DNA of 64,000 nt. It comes from Desulfovibrio piger. Lineage in GTDB: Bacteria > Desulfobacterota > Desulfovibrionia > Desulfovibrionales > Desulfovibrionaceae. The translations under genes and the position numbers were made by a program. Where the stretch lies: NCBI RefSeq assembly GCF_900116045.1, contig NZ_LT630450.1, positions 935,001 to 999,000 on the forward strand, in the 5' to 3' direction. Below are positions 57,428-64,000 of this stretch, piece by piece. Under the pieces are notes generated by a model. That model made no database searches, had not been told where the DNA came from, and saw only the letters and a program-made list of their open reading frames with translations. Each line of letters begins with the position of its first letter. The first letter of the stretch is position 1.

Positions 57428-58964
57428 CAGTGCCTTCCTGCAGGTGTGGACAACGGGCTTCATGGGACTCATTCTTTCCGTTGCCATAGAACGTTTTTTA
57501 CATCCCCGGCCCCGATTCTTTCGTCCTGGCAGCGCATGGCTGCTGCATATCTGCCTGTGGTGCTTCTGCTATACGCTCTTTATCCTGATTCTCGGACGAC
57601 CATGGTGCGCCCTCGTTGCAGTATCGGCCATTCTGATAACGCTGACGGTCGTCAGTAATGCAAAATACAAAAGTCTGCGAGAACCTTTTATTGCTCAGGA
57701 CTATGATTATTTCCTTGATACGCTACGCTTTCCCCGTCTGTATCTACCCTTTCTCGGGCTGAAGAATTTCTGCCTGGCGGCCTTGTTTTTTGTACTGGCG
57801 CTGCTGGGTTTCTGGATGGAAGAGCCTCCCGCGTCCCGTTTCTCGCTTCAGGGCCAGCTTGGTGGATCCCTTGTCCTGCTGCTGGGCACAGCGGTTCTGC
57901 TCTCGCGGCAGCGCAATCATGCCTCGCTTGCTGTCTTTGACCCGGAAAAGGATTTGCAGACCCTGGGGCTCCTGCCGTCACTCTGGCTCTATGCCCTGGC
58001 CTCACGCACGTTGCCTCATGTGCGGTCGCCCTTTGCCTCTGCGACCGTGACGACGCGTCCGCGTCCTCACCTGATCGTCATACAGAGCGAATCCTTTTTC
58101 GATGCCCGTCACCTGTTTGCGGGTATCCGGCCTGATATCCTGCAGACTTTTGATGCGTTGCGCATGGAAGCTGCTTGTTACGGCCCCCTGGATGTGCCCG
58201 CTTGGGGGGCCAATACCATACGCACAGAATTTTCCTTTCTGACGGGGATTGCCGCGCAGGCTCTTGGCGTTCACCGTTTCAATCCCTACCGGGCCATTGC
58301 GCGTGGATGGTCGGTAGACGCCCTGCCCCTGTTCCTGAAAAAAATGGGCTACCGTACTGTCTGCGTTCACCCCTACTGGGGAAATTTCTACGGACGAAAA
58401 TACGTCTTGCCGCGTCTGGGATTTGATACCTTCCTTGATATCGGCGCATTTCAGGGAGCACAGCGAGCAGGAGCCTACATCAGTGACATAGAAGTAGCCA
58501 AGAAGATCCTTGCCCTTTTGAAAGGCGCCACAGACCCTCTTTTTATATTTGCGATCACTATGGAGAATCACGGTCCTTTGCAATTTGACCATATACCAGA
58601 CATGAAAGTTGAAAAATTTTATTCAACACCACTCAATAAAATATATAAAGATCTCGACAATTATCTTTATCATCTCAAAAATGCAGACACAATGTTATCT
58701 ATGTTGCACACGACATTTAATAAATTATCACTACCTATTTCCTTCTGTTTTTACGGTGATCACGTTCCTATCATGCCTGAAGTTTATAAAAATCTCCGAG
58801 ATCCAAAAGAGGTACCGTATTTCTTATGGAAAAACCTATATGCACGCGATATTCAACAGAAATTATATCACTCTTCAACAATACTGGGCACGGAGCACCA
58901 TCTCCAAATTCATGACCTATCATTAAAATTGTTAATAGAAAACAACATATTTATTCAGCATTAG
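57417..58964 (+). CDS. LtaS-like membrane sulfatase-fold phosphotransferase
   Basis: The 515-residue protein starts inside the previous gene. Four to five membrane helices (residues 10-180) precede an extracytoplasmic alkaline-phosphatase/sulfatase domain. Its metal and nucleophile residues are seen in VIQSESFFD, ANTIRTEFSFLTG, TMENHGP and FYGDHVPIM. Relatives transfer phosphoglycerol or phosphoethanolamine to lipids and glycans, so it may decorate or anchor the polymer. The last 370 bp are AT-rich, unlike the rest, as if the 3' end was replaced. It is the last gene of the co-directional block. Confidence 0.85.
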   Translation: MIVDSAFLQVWTTGFMGLILSVAIERFLHPRPRFFRPGSAWLLHICLWCFCYTLFILILGRPWCALVAVSAILITLTVVSNAKYKSLREPFIAQDYDYFLDTLRFPRLYLPFLGLKNFCLAALFFVLALLGFWMEEPPASRFSLQGQLGGSLVLLLGTAVLLSRQRNHASLAVFDPEKDLQTLGLLPSLWLYALASRTLPHVRSPFASATVTTRPRPHLIVIQSESFFDARHLFAGIRPDILQTFDALRMEAACYGPLDVPAWGANTIRTEFSFLTGIAAQALGVHRFNPYRAIARGWSVDALPLFLKKMGYRTVCVHPYWGNFYGRKYVLPRLGFDTFLDIGAFQGAQRAGAYISDIEVAKKILALLKGATDPLFIFAITMENHGPLQFDHIPDMKVEKFYSTPLNKIYKDLDNYLYHLKNADTMLSMLHTTFNKLSLPISFCFYGDHVPIMPEVYKNLRDPKEVPYFLWKNLYARDIQQKLYHSSTILGTEHHLQIHDLSLKLLIENNIFIQH

Positions 58965-59010
58965 ATCTTAATTTACATGACAATAAAATATATTAGGAAA
59001 ATTTTTTAGC

Positions 59011-59067
59011 TGACAATAGATGTCAATAGTCCTAGATAAATATTATTATGACTTATCTGGCAGATAA
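59011..59067. promoter_or_regulatory. Two short palindromes upstream of the repressor
   Basis: TGACA-N5-TGTCA (59011-59025) and TTATCT-GGC-AGATAA (59053-59067) lie 140-196 bp before the repressor start. They may be operators for it, judged by symmetry only. Confidence 0.3.
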
Positions 59068-59206
59068 TCATTTTATTAAAATTCTGAATTATCGTTATTC
59101 ACAGTAAACAACAAGACGGATTTTCTATTCCCACGAAAGAATCAAGGATATAGTGGATGCATCCCTACGACGCAAGGGAATTCCCCCCAAAATACAGGAG
59201 AATAAT

Positions 59207-59614
59207 ATGACGACTCTTGGAAAACGTATTCGCGCTGTTCGTGGCAGCCGCTCTCAAAACGTCTTTGCTAATTTTTTGGGTATCAGCAAAGGTGCCTTGG
59301 TCAACTATGAACATGACAGAAGCTCGCCCAATGCAAAAATTCTTATGACGATCTGCGTATTGGAGCATATTGAAATCAAATGGCTCCTTACGGGAGAAGG
59401 TCCCAGATATCAGGGGGGAGTGGGAGACAAACCTAATGACGTTCCTCCCCGTGACTATGATGGACAACCTATCCAGTTGCCGGGATGTCCACACTGTACG
59501 TGGATGGAAAAGCTCATTGAAAAAATGGAAGAAGATAGACGCTATCTTTTACTTGAAAACAAAAAGCTCCTTATTGATAATACTATCCTACATAACAATA
59601 TACATCATAATTGA
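59207..59614 (+). CDS. Phage-type HTH transcriptional regulator
   Basis: AGGAG lies 7 nt before the ATG; 135 residues. Residues 4-62 are a helix-turn-helix of the Cro/CI group (GKRIRAVRGSRSQNVFANFLGISKGALVNYEHDRSSPN) ending in the familiar IKWLLTGEGP. The remainder is a short coiled coil (MEKLIEKMEEDRRYLLLENKKLL), probably for dimerisation. There is no LexA-like protease domain. It is AT-rich and follows the capsule locus, so it may be a resident of the element or regulate it. Confidence 0.85.
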   Translation: MTTLGKRIRAVRGSRSQNVFANFLGISKGALVNYEHDRSSPNAKILMTICVLEHIEIKWLLTGEGPRYQGGVGDKPNDVPPRDYDGQPIQLPGCPHCTWMEKLIEKMEEDRRYLLLENKKLLIDNTILHNNIHHN

Positions 59615-59754
59615 TTTTTATTACACAAATACAATATTAATGTATAGGTAAAATTATTTTATTTATATGTCAATTTTATATAATGAATATATTTAATAGA
59701 ATGATATTATAAAATTGATATTCATCATTTTGTCTGAATATAAATATGGAGGAA

Positions 59755-60255
59755 CTATCGACTGCCCATGCTGGCCCGCACCACGGACAGGGGCAGCATA
59801 AGCGTCAGTTCATTGATGGGCGAAGGGGTGAAGCCGCATCCCTTGTAAAAAACTTTGGCACGCTCATGCAGGGCATGGACTAGAATGGCCCGTATACCCG
59901 CAATGTGCGCTGCCTGTTCCGTGCGCAAAATGGCATCCCGCAGCAGAGCGCGGCCTATGCCCTGTCCTTGAAGAGACGTATCCACAGCAAGGCGGGCCAG
60001 CAACATGACAGGGATGGGATCAGGCATATTACGACGGATTCTTCCCGGCACGAGCGCGTGGCTGACGCTCCCCACTGCCAGCGAGTAATAACCAATCACG
60101 TCATTGGAACGCGTAATGACATAGGTACGGCTGGCTCCACTGGCTTCATTTTTGCGGGCTCGCGTCTTGAGCCAGGTATCCAGCAGGGACTCGCCGCAAC
60201 AGAAGGACTCCAGATGGTGATGCGCTTCCAGATGACAGGGCGCGGAAATCTTCAT
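59755..60255 (-). CDS. GNAT-family toxin (TacT/AtaT type)
   Basis: The 166-residue acetyltransferase belongs to the type II toxin group that acetylates the aminoacyl group of charged tRNA and stops translation. YYSLAVGSVSH, LARLAVDTSLQGQGIGRALLRDAI (acetyl-CoA loop) and AILVHALHERAKVFYKGCGFTP, with the catalytic tyrosine in FYKGCGF, are all present. It starts 1 bp after the antitoxin gene. Confidence 0.9.
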   Translation of the reverse strand: MKISAPCHLEAHHHLESFCCGESLLDTWLKTRARKNEASGASRTYVITRSNDVIGYYSLAVGSVSHALVPGRIRRNMPDPIPVMLLARLAVDTSLQGQGIGRALLRDAILRTEQAAHIAGIRAILVHALHERAKVFYKGCGFTPSPINELTLMLPLSVVRASMGSR

Positions 60256-60256
60256 G

Positions 60257-60526
60257 CTACTTGTCCCAGGGCGCAGAAGTATTCAACAACTGGGCAAGAG
60301 CAGGATCAGGCCGCACAGGAGTGTCCAGCGCTTGCGTGAAGGCATCCCACTGTTCCGATGAAAGCTGGAAATGCGTCTTTTCCGCCAGAACGTCCTCGGC
60401 ATGTCGTACGGCCAGATCCAGAATAAAGGCCGTGCGCGACTTGCCCAGCAACTGGGCTGCGCTGTCAATGAGTGCCTTCTGCGCAGCGGGAATACGCACA
60501 TTGATGACTTCGGTAGCTGTACTCAT
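60257..60526 (-). CDS. DUF1778 antitoxin of the GNAT toxin
   Basis: The ATG at 60526 (AGGAGG 8 nt upstream) gives 89 residues. A ribbon-helix-helix fold is seen in VINVRIPAAQKALIDSAAQLLGKSRTAFILD, followed by a helical toxin-binding tail (FQLSSEQWDAFTQALDTPV). It neutralises the downstream GNAT toxin and should autoregulate the pair. Confidence 0.9.
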   Translation of the reverse strand: MSTATEVINVRIPAAQKALIDSAAQLLGKSRTAFILDLAVRHAEDVLAEKTHFQLSSEQWDAFTQALDTPVRPDPALAQLLNTSAPWDK

Positions 60527-60548
60527 GGCGGTAGCCTCCTTGATTTCA

Positions 60549-60595
60549 ACTAAAGGATAAAACGTCGCTATTGTCAATACAAAGTATATACAAAT
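60549..60595 (-). promoter_or_regulatory. Toxin-antitoxin promoter and probable operator
   Basis: On the minus strand TTGACA (60572-60577) is followed after 17 bp by TTTAGT (60549-60554). Just upstream, TTTGTAT occurs twice with an 11-bp period (TTTGTAT-ATAC-TTTGTAT, within about 60577-60595), a likely site for the ribbon-helix-helix antitoxin. Confidence 0.55.
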
Positions 60596-60654
60596 TTGTC
60601 TTTGATAATCGCTAGCCCGTCATTACCTCCCCATGTGCAGCCGTGGGCGCACAC

Positions 60655-60924
60655 CTATTTGTTGCCCAAGACACTGTTCAAGCGCGTCAGCGCAGGCAAC
60701 AAGCTCTCGTGTACGGCGCTCAAGCGCTGCAAGTGCCGCATCAATGTCTGCTGTCCCTCCCGTAGCTGGAGGACCTCCCGGCGCAAGGACTGAATCTGGC
60801 GTCCCTGATCCTCCATGCGGGTCTGCTGGCCGGAAAGCCATGATTCCTGCCGGTGCAGCTTCGCGGCAAGTTCTCCTTCCAGGGCCAGTAGACTTTCTTT
60901 CAGCATCCTTTCCATTTCGGTCAT
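60655..60924 (-). CDS. Small coiled-coil protein, MbeD/MobD-like
   Basis: GGAGGTGA, formed by the end of the upstream frame, lies 3 nt before the ATG; 89 residues. It is almost entirely heptad coiled coil (MTEMERMLKESLLALEGEL..., RQIQSLRREVLQLREGQQTL) ending SVLGNK. Size, composition and position after a relaxase-like fragment fit the MbeD/MobD accessory proteins of mobilisable plasmids. Identification is by pattern, not by a conserved active site. Confidence 0.5.
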   Translation of the reverse strand: MTEMERMLKESLLALEGELAAKLHRQESWLSGQQTRMEDQGRQIQSLRREVLQLREGQQTLMRHLQRLSAVHESLLPALTRLNSVLGNK

Positions 60925-60927
60925 GCG

Positions 60928-61115
60928 TCACCTCCGCACCACTTCCCAGGCGTCCCGTTGGCCCACCTTGCCCGCATTGACGATCTGTTGTCCCGCTGGT
61001 GTCAGAAGGTAGCTCTTGCCTTCGGCCTGATACGGCTCCAGCCCCTTGAAGCTGTTCCAGAGCGAGGCATTTTGCGCTTCCAGCTGTTCCCGCCGGGCAC
61101 TCAGGTGTGAAATCT
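60928..61115 (-). pseudogene. C-terminal fragment of a mobilisation protein
   Basis: The minus-strand frame from the CRISPR repeat edge at about 61115 to the stop at 60928 encodes about 60 residues, including ARREQLEAQNASLWNSFKGL and SYLLTPAGQQIVNAGKVG. It looks like the C-terminus of a relaxase or Mob protein. No proper start or N-terminal part exists: the frame continues only through the CRISPR repeats. It is 3 bp from the MbeD-like gene. Confidence 0.45.
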
Positions 61116-61266
61116 GTCTTCCCCACACCCGTGGGGGTGTTTCCTGTGCGCCCGATGGCAGGCTGTTCCGCTGTACGTCTTCCCCACACCCGTGGGGGTG
61201 TTTCCAGGACGCGCACAAGCGCTTTATACTGTGCCGGGTCTTCCCCACACCCGTGGGGGTGTTTTC
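61116..61266 (+). CRISPR. Three-repeat type I-E-like CRISPR mini-array, no cas genes in window
   Basis: Repeats of 29 nt lie at 61116-61144, 61177-61205 and 61238-61266. They begin GTCTTCCCC, contain the CACACCC-G-TGGGGGTG palindrome and end GTTTCC. The two spacers (61145-61176, 61206-61237) are 32 nt each. Repeats 1 and 2 are identical; repeat 3 has one change near its right end, which marks the right side as the trailer. Repeat and spacer lengths fit type I-E. No leader is evident on the left, where a gene fragment abuts the first repeat. Confidence 0.92.
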
Positions 61267-61834
61267 GAGGTAGCCCAGGCTGACAGCGCCAACGGAGTGT
61301 CTTCATGCACTGCCTGCCGTTTTTCCTCCCGCTGATCTCTGCCGGGCTTCCTGCCCCAGCACAACAGCCGTCCCGCATGAAGATCATCAGGGCCCGGCGT
61401 ACACTGGCGCGCCCTCCGTCCCAGCCGCAGGCCAGCGGCAGAATGCCCTTGCTGGCCGCTTTAGCGTGAAAAACGTGCTACGCGGGTAAGCGCGTCCTGC
61501 CTCATACCATAGCCCCAGAGCCTCGCAGAGGCCCCCTCCCGCCCTGCCGGCCCGGCGGTTCCCGCGCTGTGCGCTGTGTGCCGGACAGGCTTTTGGCAAG
61601 GGCCCGGGCATGCATCGGCCCGGTGCCGGGCGGATCTTCCCGCCATGGCCGGGGGATGCAGCGTGAGGATACGCAAAAAACCTTATTATTTTCTTATATT
61701 CCCCATAACCTACTTTCCCTGTAAGAAATAATGATCCCAATGGCATGGGGGGTACAGCTGCCCCATGTCCCCTTTTTTGTTCCCAATTTCCCACGGTGGG
61801 AATGAAAAGGACCCAAGATAAAGGAGGAGTAGGA
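61267..61834. other. Intergenic region before the autotransporter
   Basis: No gene supported. The left 350 bp are GC-rich and the right 200 bp AT-rich. Two perfect inverted repeats lie in the autotransporter leader: CATGGGG/CCCCATG (61744-61750, 61761-61767), followed by TCCCCTTTTTTG, and TTCCCAC-G-GTGGGAA (61788-61802). Confidence 0.6.
61744..61778 (+). terminator. Hairpin with T-tract in the autotransporter leader
   Basis: CATGGGG pairs with CCCCATG around a 10-nt loop, followed after four bases by TTTTTT. It lies 57 bp before the start codon, so it could end upstream transcription or act as an attenuator. Confidence 0.4.
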
Positions 61835-64000
61835 ATGACAAAAAGAGCAATGGGGAATTTGTTGAACAGGTATCGATCCGTTTTGAAAAAATGCCACCTC
61901 ATGAACACGTTCGGTTCATTGGCTGTTGCGTCCATCCTGGTCATGGGAGCAGCAAGTGGAGAGGCGTTCAGCAATACCACCGGCTATAACGCGGCCGATC
62001 CGGCATCATCAGGTACGACAATTTCCGCGACAGACCAGTCGGAAAATGCCGTTGCTTCCGCTATCAAAGTTGATACGGCGGCGACATACACGGTTCCTGA
62101 TACAGTAACGCGTGCCGAGGCTACGGCCATAGGAAAACAAAGCGCCCGTGCCTTGGGAGTATTCGTGCAAGGTTCTGCAGGAAACCGGCTGACGCTGGAT
62201 TCGCTTGATATTTCATCAAAAGCCATCACGGAAAATGGAAAATCCATCAGCTATGGTATATTTAGCGATAAAAGCAGTTCTGTATCTGTCAACGAAGGTA
62301 CTATTACGGCATCATCACAATCAAAAAACGGACTTGGTGAATGCGTTGGTGCTGTGAGCAACAATAACAGTTCGGCGGTCCTGGGCGTCAATTCCATCAT
62401 ATCCTCATCGGAATCACATCAACACACTGCAGAGCCCAAGACTGTCGGGGCCCAGGCTTCAGGCAGGAGCACTCTCAGCATGACGAGTGACAAAGTAACA
62501 GTAAAAGTTTCCGCAACGCATAACGGAAATGTTTTTTCCAGAAAAGTGAATGGGATATATGGCGAGGGAAATAGCACGTTAACGATGAACGACGCTGACA
62601 TATCCGTACATGAGCGCAACAGTACCCCTGAAAAATCCGGGGCTGCCGGTATCCATCTGTTCACCGCATCGACCCTGACGATGAAGAACGGCACCATCCG
62701 GGTGACCACCATAGATCCCGAGGGCACGTTTGCAGGGTCTGCCGTCGGTATCGTCACCAGCGCGACCAGCGGCAGGCATGGCATCACCGCCGGTACCCTT
62801 GATATCCGTGCGCAAGGCGGATGGTCCTCCGGCATCCAGCTTGAGAATACCGACATGCGCATGGCCGGAGGAACCATCCTGAGCGAGGCTGTCGACAGGC
62901 CGGCATACGGCATACGGGCCACCCAGACGAACTTCACGGCCACCGGCGATGTCAGCCTGGAGGTCCTGTCTGCCAAGGCCGGCTCGGCCATTGGCGGCAT
63001 CCTGTCGATAGGCGATTCGTCCGTCACGATGCGCGGCGGGTCCGTGACCGCGGTCAGCAAAGGGAACGGGGCCATAGGGCTCTACGCCAAAGGCGGCAGC
63101 ATCACCAAGACAGGAGGGGACATCACCGTCGTTTCAGCGGGCACTTCCAGCGGCATGGACGCCTTTCCCGCCAGCAGGATCACCTATGGCGATGCCGGGG
63201 CCACGACGCGGGTAAGCGTGGAAGGCAAGAAGGCCTACGGCCTCCGTGCCGGGGGGGAAGCCGGCACTGGCCAGGCGTCTTCGATCGAACTGACGAATGG
63301 CGTCATCACGGCGCGCTCGTCTGGCGATACCGCCATAGCGGTCTACAACACGTCGGGCGATATCAGCCTGAAGGGCACGACCGCCATCACGGCCACAGCC
63401 GCGGCCCCTGGTCAAAACGTCTACTCGCTGTATGTGAAGGGGGACACGCCGAACACCATCACGGTGGACAGGGCCTCGACCATGGAAGGCGATATAGAGG
63501 CGGCGACCGGCAGCGCCACCGTGCGCGCAACCATCCAGGATGGCGGCAACCTGCGGGGCTGGGCACGCAGCCTTGGTGATCTTGAGCTGTCTTTCGGCAA
63601 AAATGCCGTATGGGAAGTGGTCTCCTCCAACCAGCTCACAAAGGAAAACGACGGCCGGTACGCCGGCAATCTGACGAAGCTCGCCCTGGATGGCTCCCGC
63701 GTCTATGTGGGCAGCAGGCAGGGGCAGTGGGACGCCGGGACCGGCTTTGCGGCGGAGCGGCGCGTGCTGTCCCAGACGGACGCGCCCGCCGAACTGAAGA
63801 TCAGCCATCTTTCCGGGACCGGGAGCTTTTATCTGCGGACGGATATGGATACGGATGTTTCCGACAGTGTCCTGGTGAGCGACTCCCTGTCCGGCACCTA
63901 TGGCCTGCATGTGAAAGCAAGCGGAGCGGAACCCGTCGCGGTGCAGACCAAAAGCTATCTGGCCAGGACGGAACAGCGCGTGGGCGCCCCCGCAAGCGCC
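61835..64000 (+). CDS. Autotransporter adhesin, passenger part (runs off right edge)
   Basis: AAGGAGGAGT precedes an ATG at 61835. The frame stays open for 722 codons to the window end. The N-terminus is an extended signal (basic stretch to residue 22, hydrophobic SLAVASILVMGAAS, then GEAFSN). The passenger is built of repeats rich in Gly, Ser, Thr and Asn, alternating short strands such as STLTMNDADISV, STLTMKNGTIRV and SSVTMRGGSVTAV, typical of a beta-helix. Near 680-705, DVSDSVLVSDSLSGTYGLHVKASG resembles the pertactin-like folding unit before a barrel domain, which must lie outside the window. It should be secreted through the outer membrane and displayed on the surface. Confidence 0.88.
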   Translation, partial: MTKRAMGNLLNRYRSVLKKCHLMNTFGSLAVASILVMGAASGEAFSNTTGYNAADPASSGTTISATDQSENAVASAIKVDTAATYTVPDTVTRAEATAIGKQSARALGVFVQGSAGNRLTLDSLDISSKAITENGKSISYGIFSDKSSSVSVNEGTITASSQSKNGLGECVGAVSNNNSSAVLGVNSIISSSESHQHTAEPKTVGAQASGRSTLSMTSDKVTVKVSATHNGNVFSRKVNGIYGEGNSTLTMNDADISVHERNSTPEKSGAAGIHLFTASTLTMKNGTIRVTTIDPEGTFAGSAVGIVTSATSGRHGITAGTLDIRAQGGWSSGIQLENTDMRMAGGTILSEAVDRPAYGIRATQTNFTATGDVSLEVLSAKAGSAIGGILSIGDSSVTMRGGSVTAVSKGNGAIGLYAKGGSITKTGGDITVVSAGTSSGMDAFPASRITYGDAGATTRVSVEGKKAYGLRAGGEAGTGQASSIELTNGVITARSSGDTAIAVYNTSGDISLKGTTAITATAAAPGQNVYSLYVKGDTPNTITVDRASTMEGDIEAATGSATVRATIQDGGNLRGWARSLGDLELSFGKNAVWEVVSSNQLTKENDGRYAGNLTKLALDGSRVYVGSRQGQWDAGTGFAAERRVLSQTDAPAELKISHLSGTGSFYLRTDMDTDVSDSVLVSDSLSGTYGLHVKASGAEPVAVQTKSYLARTEQRVGAPASA

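Noticed and set aside
60623-61387. 254-codon minus-strand frame across the CRISPR array
   Set aside because: It translates the repeats (HPHGCGED-type sequence) and runs in a different frame from the supported small genes.
61387-61980. 197-codon minus-strand frame
   Set aside because: Its start is antisense to the autotransporter signal region; no family motif and no ribosome site.
62419-63910. Minus-strand frames opposite the autotransporter
   Set aside because: The plus-strand frame is open for 722 codons with a clear signal peptide and beta-helix repeats; the others are shadows.

Overview
The window looks like chromosome of a Desulfovibrionaceae bacterium, probably a gut-type Desulfovibrio (inference). 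The backbone is GC-rich. It carries an orange-protein (ORP) type NifX/MinD gene set, and the division/cell-wall (dcw) cluster is arranged as in deltaproteobacterial sulfate reducers. No 16S rRNA is present to confirm this.

Layout. (1) 1-5.1 kb: end of an ORP-type operon on the minus strand (two MinD-like ATPases and a DUF134-NifX fusion). Divergent from it, on the plus strand, are a MATE transporter, an LprI-like periplasmic protein, a cupin and TrmO. (2) 5.5-22.9 kb, minus strand: a compact dcw operon, mraZ-rsmH-ftsL-ftsI-murE-murF-mraY-murD-ftsW-murG-murC-murB-ftsQ-ftsA-ftsZ. A promoter upstream of mraZ overlaps 10-bp-spaced GTGG boxes that match MraZ autoregulation. (3) 23.2-25.0 kb: pyruvate kinase, tRNA-Gln(CTG) and tRNA-Glu(TTC). 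(4) 25.0-26.2 kb: nearly gene-free. (5) 26.2-59.0 kb: a large capsule/surface-glycolipid locus, all on the plus strand and with mostly tiny or overlapping gene junctions.

The most interesting feature is at the head of region 5. A tyrosine recombinase gene is followed 20 bp later by a perfect 25-bp inverted repeat (27410-27434 and 27570-27594) around a 135-bp AT-rich segment. That segment contains a good sigma70-type promoter (GTGACA-16-TATAAA) pointing at the first capsule gene. This has the architecture of an invertible ON/OFF promoter, written here in the ON orientation. It would put about 31 kb of downstream genes under phase-variable control.

The first downstream genes are a highly reducing type I polyketide synthase and an alpha-oxoamine synthase. 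Such a pair can make an aminoketone lipid of sphingoid type. They are followed by an OPX lipoprotein, KpsM/KpsT/KpsE-like export proteins, a coiled-coil protein, and sugar-nucleotide genes (wecB, wecC, glf and a TviB/WbpA-like dehydrogenase). Then come several glycosyltransferases, a deacetylase, a glycosyltransferase fused to a short-chain dehydrogenase, and an LtaS-like phosphotransferase. PKS + oxoamine synthase + SDR in a capsule locus recalls the rhizobial rkp-1 (K-antigen) region, where a dedicated lipid is thought to be needed for capsule export or anchoring. AT-rich blocks (about 43.4-47.15, 49.05-50.16 and 58.6-59.75 kb), a decayed duplicate glycosyltransferase and a chimeric wecC end show that the sugar-specificity part is a mosaic.

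(6) 59.2-64 kb: a phage-type repressor, a GNAT/DUF1778 toxin-antitoxin pair, a fragment of mobilisation genes abutting a 3-repeat type I-E-like CRISPR mini-array without cas genes, and the first 722 codons of an autotransporter running off the right edge.
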